Assembly: GCF_019977315.1 (NCBI RefSeq)
Contig: NZ_AP024652.1
Span: 1,240,001-1,304,000 of the forward strand
Reading direction: 5' to 3'
Source of the DNA: Arthrobacter sp. StoSoilB22
GTDB lineage: Bacteria > Actinomycetota > Actinomycetes > Actinomycetales > Micrococcaceae
Length of the DNA: 64,000 nucleotides
The translations under genes were made by a program, and so were the position numbers. Under the pieces are notes generated by a model that saw nothing but the letters and a program-made list of their open reading frames with translations, had not been told where the DNA came from and ran no database searches. How positions within the stretch are numbered: position 1 is the first letter of the stretch; each line of letters opens with the position of its first letter. Of the stretch, positions 61,432 through 64,000 are shown one piece after another.

Positions 61432-62670
61432 GTGAATACCCTCGAAACCCTGCCCGTCACGCTGGACGATGTCCTCAAGGCGCAGGAGCTCCTCGAGGGC
61501 ATTATTACCAAGACTCCTGTGGAGTCGTCCCGTGCGCTGGGCAGCCTCGTGGGCGGCAACGTCTTTTTCAAGTGTGAGAACCTGCAGCGCGCAGGCTCCT
61601 TCAAGGTTCGCGGCGCCTACGTGCGCATGGCGCGCCTGACGGACGAGGAAAAGAAGCGCGGCGTCGTGGCGGCCTCAGCCGGTAACCACGCCCAAGGTGT
61701 AGCAGTGGCGGCCAAGAGCCTGGGCATCAATGCCCGCATTTACATGCCCCTGGGTGTGGCCCTGCCCAAGCTGGCGGCCACCAGGAGCCACGGCGCCGAG
61801 GTGGTCCTGCACGGCCACAACGTGGATGAGGCCTTGGCGGAAGCGCAACGCTACGCCAACGAGACAGGCGCAGTGTTTGTCCACCCCTTTGACAACGTGG
61901 ATGTTGTTGCCGGACAGGGCACCATCGGGCTCGAAATCCTGGACCAGATCCCCAACGTAGACACCATCCTCATGGGTGTTGGCGGCGGCGGGCTGCTGGC
62001 AGGCGTAGCTGTGGCCATCAAGGCCAGGGCCAAGGAACTTGGCCGCGAGATCAGGGTGATCGGCGTACAAGCAGAAAACGCCGCCGCCTACCCGCCCTCA
62101 CTTGCCGCCGATGCCCTGGTGCCACTGAAAAAGGTCACCACCATGGCCGACGGCATTGCGGTAGGACGTCCGGGGCAACTGCCCTTCAGCATCATCCGCG
62201 AGCTTGTTGACGACGTAGTCACCGTGAGCGAGGACTCGCTCGCCCGTGCCCTGATCTTCCTCCTCGAGCGCGCCAAGATGGTGGTGGAGCCAGCCGGGGC
62301 GGTCGGAGTAGCCGCACTGATGGACGGCAAGATCGACAACCCGGGGAACACCGCCGTCGTGCTTTCCGGCGGCAACATCGATCCCATGCTCATGCTCAAA
62401 GTCATCCAGCGCGGTCTCTCGGCCGCAGGCCGTTTCATGACGGTCCGCATGATGCTCGATGACCGGCCGGGTTCGTTGGCCACCATAGCCCGCATCATCG
62501 CTGAAAACGATGCCAACGTCACCGGCCTGGACCACACCCGTTTGGGTGGTTCCATCAGCATGGGGGACGTCTCCATCACTATCAACCTGGAAACCAAAGG
62601 CCACGAACACGGCGAGCAGGTTCTCGGTGCACTGCGGGCCGAGGGCTTCCAGCCGATCGTGGTGCACTGA
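61432..62670 (+). CDS. ilvA: Threonine ammonia-lyase (threonine dehydratase)
   Basis: This PLP enzyme deaminates threonine to 2-oxobutyrate. The PLP lysine is in AGSFKVRGAY, SAGNHAQGVAVAAKSLG binds substrate, and GVGGGGLLAGVAVAIK holds the phosphate. A C-terminal ACT-like region of about 75 residues (FMTVRMMLDDRPGSLATIARIIAENDANV) is single, as in the 400-residue class common in actinobacteria, which may be biosynthetic or catabolic. The GTG start has AAAGGAG upstream and is 3 bases from the transporter stop, so the two are co-transcribed. Confidence 0.94.
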   Translation: MNTLETLPVTLDDVLKAQELLEGIITKTPVESSRALGSLVGGNVFFKCENLQRAGSFKVRGAYVRMARLTDEEKKRGVVAASAGNHAQGVAVAAKSLGINARIYMPLGVALPKLAATRSHGAEVVLHGHNVDEALAEAQRYANETGAVFVHPFDNVDVVAGQGTIGLEILDQIPNVDTILMGVGGGGLLAGVAVAIKARAKELGREIRVIGVQAENAAAYPPSLAADALVPLKKVTTMADGIAVGRPGQLPFSIIRELVDDVVTVSEDSLARALIFLLERAKMVVEPAGAVGVAALMDGKIDNPGNTAVVLSGGNIDPMLMLKVIQRGLSAAGRFMTVRMMLDDRPGSLATIARIIAENDANVTGLDHTRLGGSISMGDVSITINLETKGHEHGEQVLGALRAEGFQPIVVH

Positions 62671-62684
62671 CGGAAGGGGCGCCC

Positions 62685-63302
62685 ATGGTGCTTGGAATGC
62701 CTGAGGAATCAAAGGAAGAGGCGCGCGAATCTTTGGCCGGGCGGGCGAAAGGCGGCCTGCTCTTTATGGGCGGCTTCGTTGTCCTGCTCTACGTCATAGA
62801 GATCCTCAATACCTTGATGCGCCACGGACTGAACTCCACCTTTGGTCTGCGCTCCCGCTCCATTGACGGGGTACTGGACATCCTGACCTTTCCGCTGCTG
62901 CACGCCAACTTTAACCACCTGTTGTCCAACACGCTGCCGCTGATCATCTTCGGCTTCCTGGTGTTCCTGTCCGGCATCCGCGTGTTCATCACGGCGTTGG
63001 CATTCAGCTGGCTCGGGTCAGGGCTGGCGGTGTGGCTGATCGGCGGGGGAGGGGTGACCGTGGGGGCATCCGGACTGGTGTTCGGGTTCTTCGCGTTCTT
63101 GCTGGTGCGTGGATTCTTCAACCGCAGCTGGTGGCAAATCCTGCTCTCCGTGGTGCTGTTCATGGCCTACGGCAGCATCCTCTTCGGCGTGCTTCCCACG
63201 GTCATGGGTTACATCTCCTGGCAGGCGCACCTCGGCGGGGCAATAGGCGGCGTCGTTGCTGCTATCCTGCTGCGTCCCAAGCCCAAGCCCGCCGTACTCT
63301 AA
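62685..63302 (+). CDS. Rhomboid-family intramembrane serine protease
   Basis: This 205-residue six-helix membrane protease has its catalytic Ser in VGASGLVFGF (helix 4) and the His in SWQAHLGGAIGG (helix 6), forming the rhomboid dyad. LLHANFNHLLSNTLPLIIFG carries the conserved His and Asn of helix 2. It has no extra soluble domain beyond a charged N-terminal tail. AAGGGG lies 6 bases before ATG 62685. It follows ilvA by 14 bases. Substrates are unknown. Confidence 0.9.
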   Translation: MVLGMPEESKEEARESLAGRAKGGLLFMGGFVVLLYVIEILNTLMRHGLNSTFGLRSRSIDGVLDILTFPLLHANFNHLLSNTLPLIIFGFLVFLSGIRVFITALAFSWLGSGLAVWLIGGGGVTVGASGLVFGFFAFLLVRGFFNRSWWQILLSVVLFMAYGSILFGVLPTVMGYISWQAHLGGAIGGVVAAILLRPKPKPAVL

Positions 63303-63385
63303 CCCAACCGCCACTAACCCAACCGCCCCCACCCGTGTGCCCCTACTCAGTTGGGTGAGCGCACGACGACCAGTTGGGTGAGCAC
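63300..63385. repeat. CCCAACT/AGTTGGG repeat block, copy 3 (degenerate)
   Basis: CTAACCCAACCGCC occurs twice in a row right after the rhomboid stop, and AGTTGGGTGAGC occurs twice further on (at about 63352 and 63373). These match the outer boxes of the palindromes at 6543 and 26256, but the inner stem is absent. Confidence 0.6.
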
Positions 63386-63392
63386 ACGAAAA

Positions 63393-63431
63393 ACGCCGGC
63401 CCGCCCCGAAAAGGGGTGGGCCGGCGTCGTG
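63393..63431. terminator. Bidirectional terminator between rhomboid and greA
   Basis: ACGCCGGCCCGCCCC pairs with GGGGTGGGCCGGCGT around GAAAA, with TTTT shortly after on the plus strand. Confidence 0.8.
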
Positions 63432-63455
63432 TTTTCAGGCCGGGTGAGCCGCCGC

Positions 63456-63950
63456 TTAGCCTGCGTACGGCTTGGCCGAAACGATCTCCACCGGAATTTC
63501 CTTACCGTTGGGAGCGATGTAGCTGAGCTTGTCGCCCTCCTTGTGTCCGATGATCGCTGCGCCCAGGGGCGATTTCTCGCTGAAGACGTCAATGTCCGAG
63601 TCACCGGCGATTTCACGCGAACCCAAAAGGAACTTCTCTTCGTCACCGGCGATGCGGGCAATAACCAGCATGCCGGGCTCAACGATTCCGTCATCTGCCG
63701 GGGCCTCGCCCACATGGGCGTCGCGCAGAAGGGCGGTGAGCTGGCGGATACGTGCCTCGATCTTGCCCTGCTCCTCTTTGGCTGCGTGGTAGCCGCCGTT
63801 TTCCTTGAGGTCGCCTTCCTGGCGGGCAGCTTCGATCTTCTGGACAATATCCGCCCGGCCAGCGCCGGAAAGGTGGTCCAGCTCAGCCGTCAAGCGATCG
63901 AATGCTTCCTGGGTGAGCCAAGCTGCAGTGGCGCTGTTGGTGGTAGACAC
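63456..63950 (-). CDS. greA: Transcription elongation factor GreA
   Basis: GreA rescues backtracked RNA polymerase by stimulating transcript cleavage. The N-terminal coiled coil holds the functional acidic tip in RQEGDLKENGGYHAAKEEQG. The C-terminal FKBP-like domain includes KSPLGAAIIGHKEGD and YIAPNGKEIPVEIV. The GTG at 63950, with GAGGAGA upstream, gives 164 residues; a longer frame would add eight atypical ones. The region to the right edge contains no other visible gene. Confidence 0.95.
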   Translation of the reverse strand: MSTTNSATAAWLTQEAFDRLTAELDHLSGAGRADIVQKIEAARQEGDLKENGGYHAAKEEQGKIEARIRQLTALLRDAHVGEAPADDGIVEPGMLVIARIAGDEEKFLLGSREIAGDSDIDVFSEKSPLGAAIIGHKEGDKLSYIAPNGKEIPVEIVSAKPYAG

Positions 63951-64000
63951 GGATTTCTCCTCTAGATCTGACAATGCAAAAAGACCCCGCCGAGGTGGCC

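Overview
The window reads as ordinary core chromosome of a high-GC actinobacterium of the Micrococcaceae, most like Arthrobacter or Paenarthrobacter. The evidence is the strong G/C preference at third codon positions, frequent GTG and TTG starts, the gene sets (DUF501-ppx-subtilase, sdhCDAB, ohrR-ohr, a split branched-chain amino-acid ABC system) and a ZTP riboswitch ahead of glyA. The genus is inferred from protein resemblance only. I see no insertion sequence, prophage, CRISPR array, plasmid origin or defence island. About 56 protein genes, one tRNA, one riboswitch and many intergenic hairpins are supported.

Layout. 1-6.5 kb: a PucR-type regulator (cut by the left edge) behind alanine racemase, divergent from an amino-acid/amine permease translationally coupled to a flavin amine oxidase, then a gamma-carbonic-anhydrase-like protein. 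6.6-10.7 kb: a methyltransferase, then one-carbon metabolism (purU, ZTP riboswitch, glyA, folD). 10.8-19.9 kb: a three-gene drug-type ABC exporter, two flavin-reductase-fold proteins, a small membrane protein, xthA, trpS, a 2H phosphoesterase, a YihY/BrkB membrane protein, a 50-residue membrane peptide and an alpha/beta hydrolase. 20-23.6 kb: succinate dehydrogenase (sdhCDAB). 23.8-28.3 kb: manC, an M20 amidohydrolase, and the organic-peroxide switch ohrR-ohr with an NADPH-dependent reductase. 28.5-39.1 kb: nucleoside capture, import and breakdown (BMP lipoprotein, ABC ATPase, two permeases, cdd, deoA, add), with two DedA proteins and mazG. 39.2-46.1 kb: eno, an FtsB/DivIC-like protein, DUF501, ppx, a mycosin-like protease and type II NADH dehydrogenase. 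46.2-54.1 kb: an ACT-GNAT fusion, a tRNA with a UAA anticodon, and a branched-chain amino-acid ABC system split into a binding-protein gene and livHMGF around a lipid kinase. 54.3-64 kb: a Bax-inhibitor-1 protein, a thiolase, the Leloir genes galT, galK and galM, an AI-2E-family exporter, threonine dehydratase, a rhomboid protease and greA.

The regulatory layer is the most interesting part. At least 15 genes have a TANNNT hexamer ending 6 or 7 bases before the start codon, which predicts leaderless mRNAs across the whole window. CRP/GlxR-type palindromes (TGTGA-N6-TCAC) stand before both halves of the Liv system. An OhrR-type operator, a tandem TGTTAG repeat between galT and galM, and a family of gene-end palindromes flanked by CCCAACT/AGTTGGG complete the picture. 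The structural oddities are a LivH permease with a secreted N-terminal domain, the ACT-GNAT fusion, a Pro-rich insert in the subtilase, and a class-I-shaped tRNA-Leu(UAA). I found no strong candidate for an undescribed multi-gene system.
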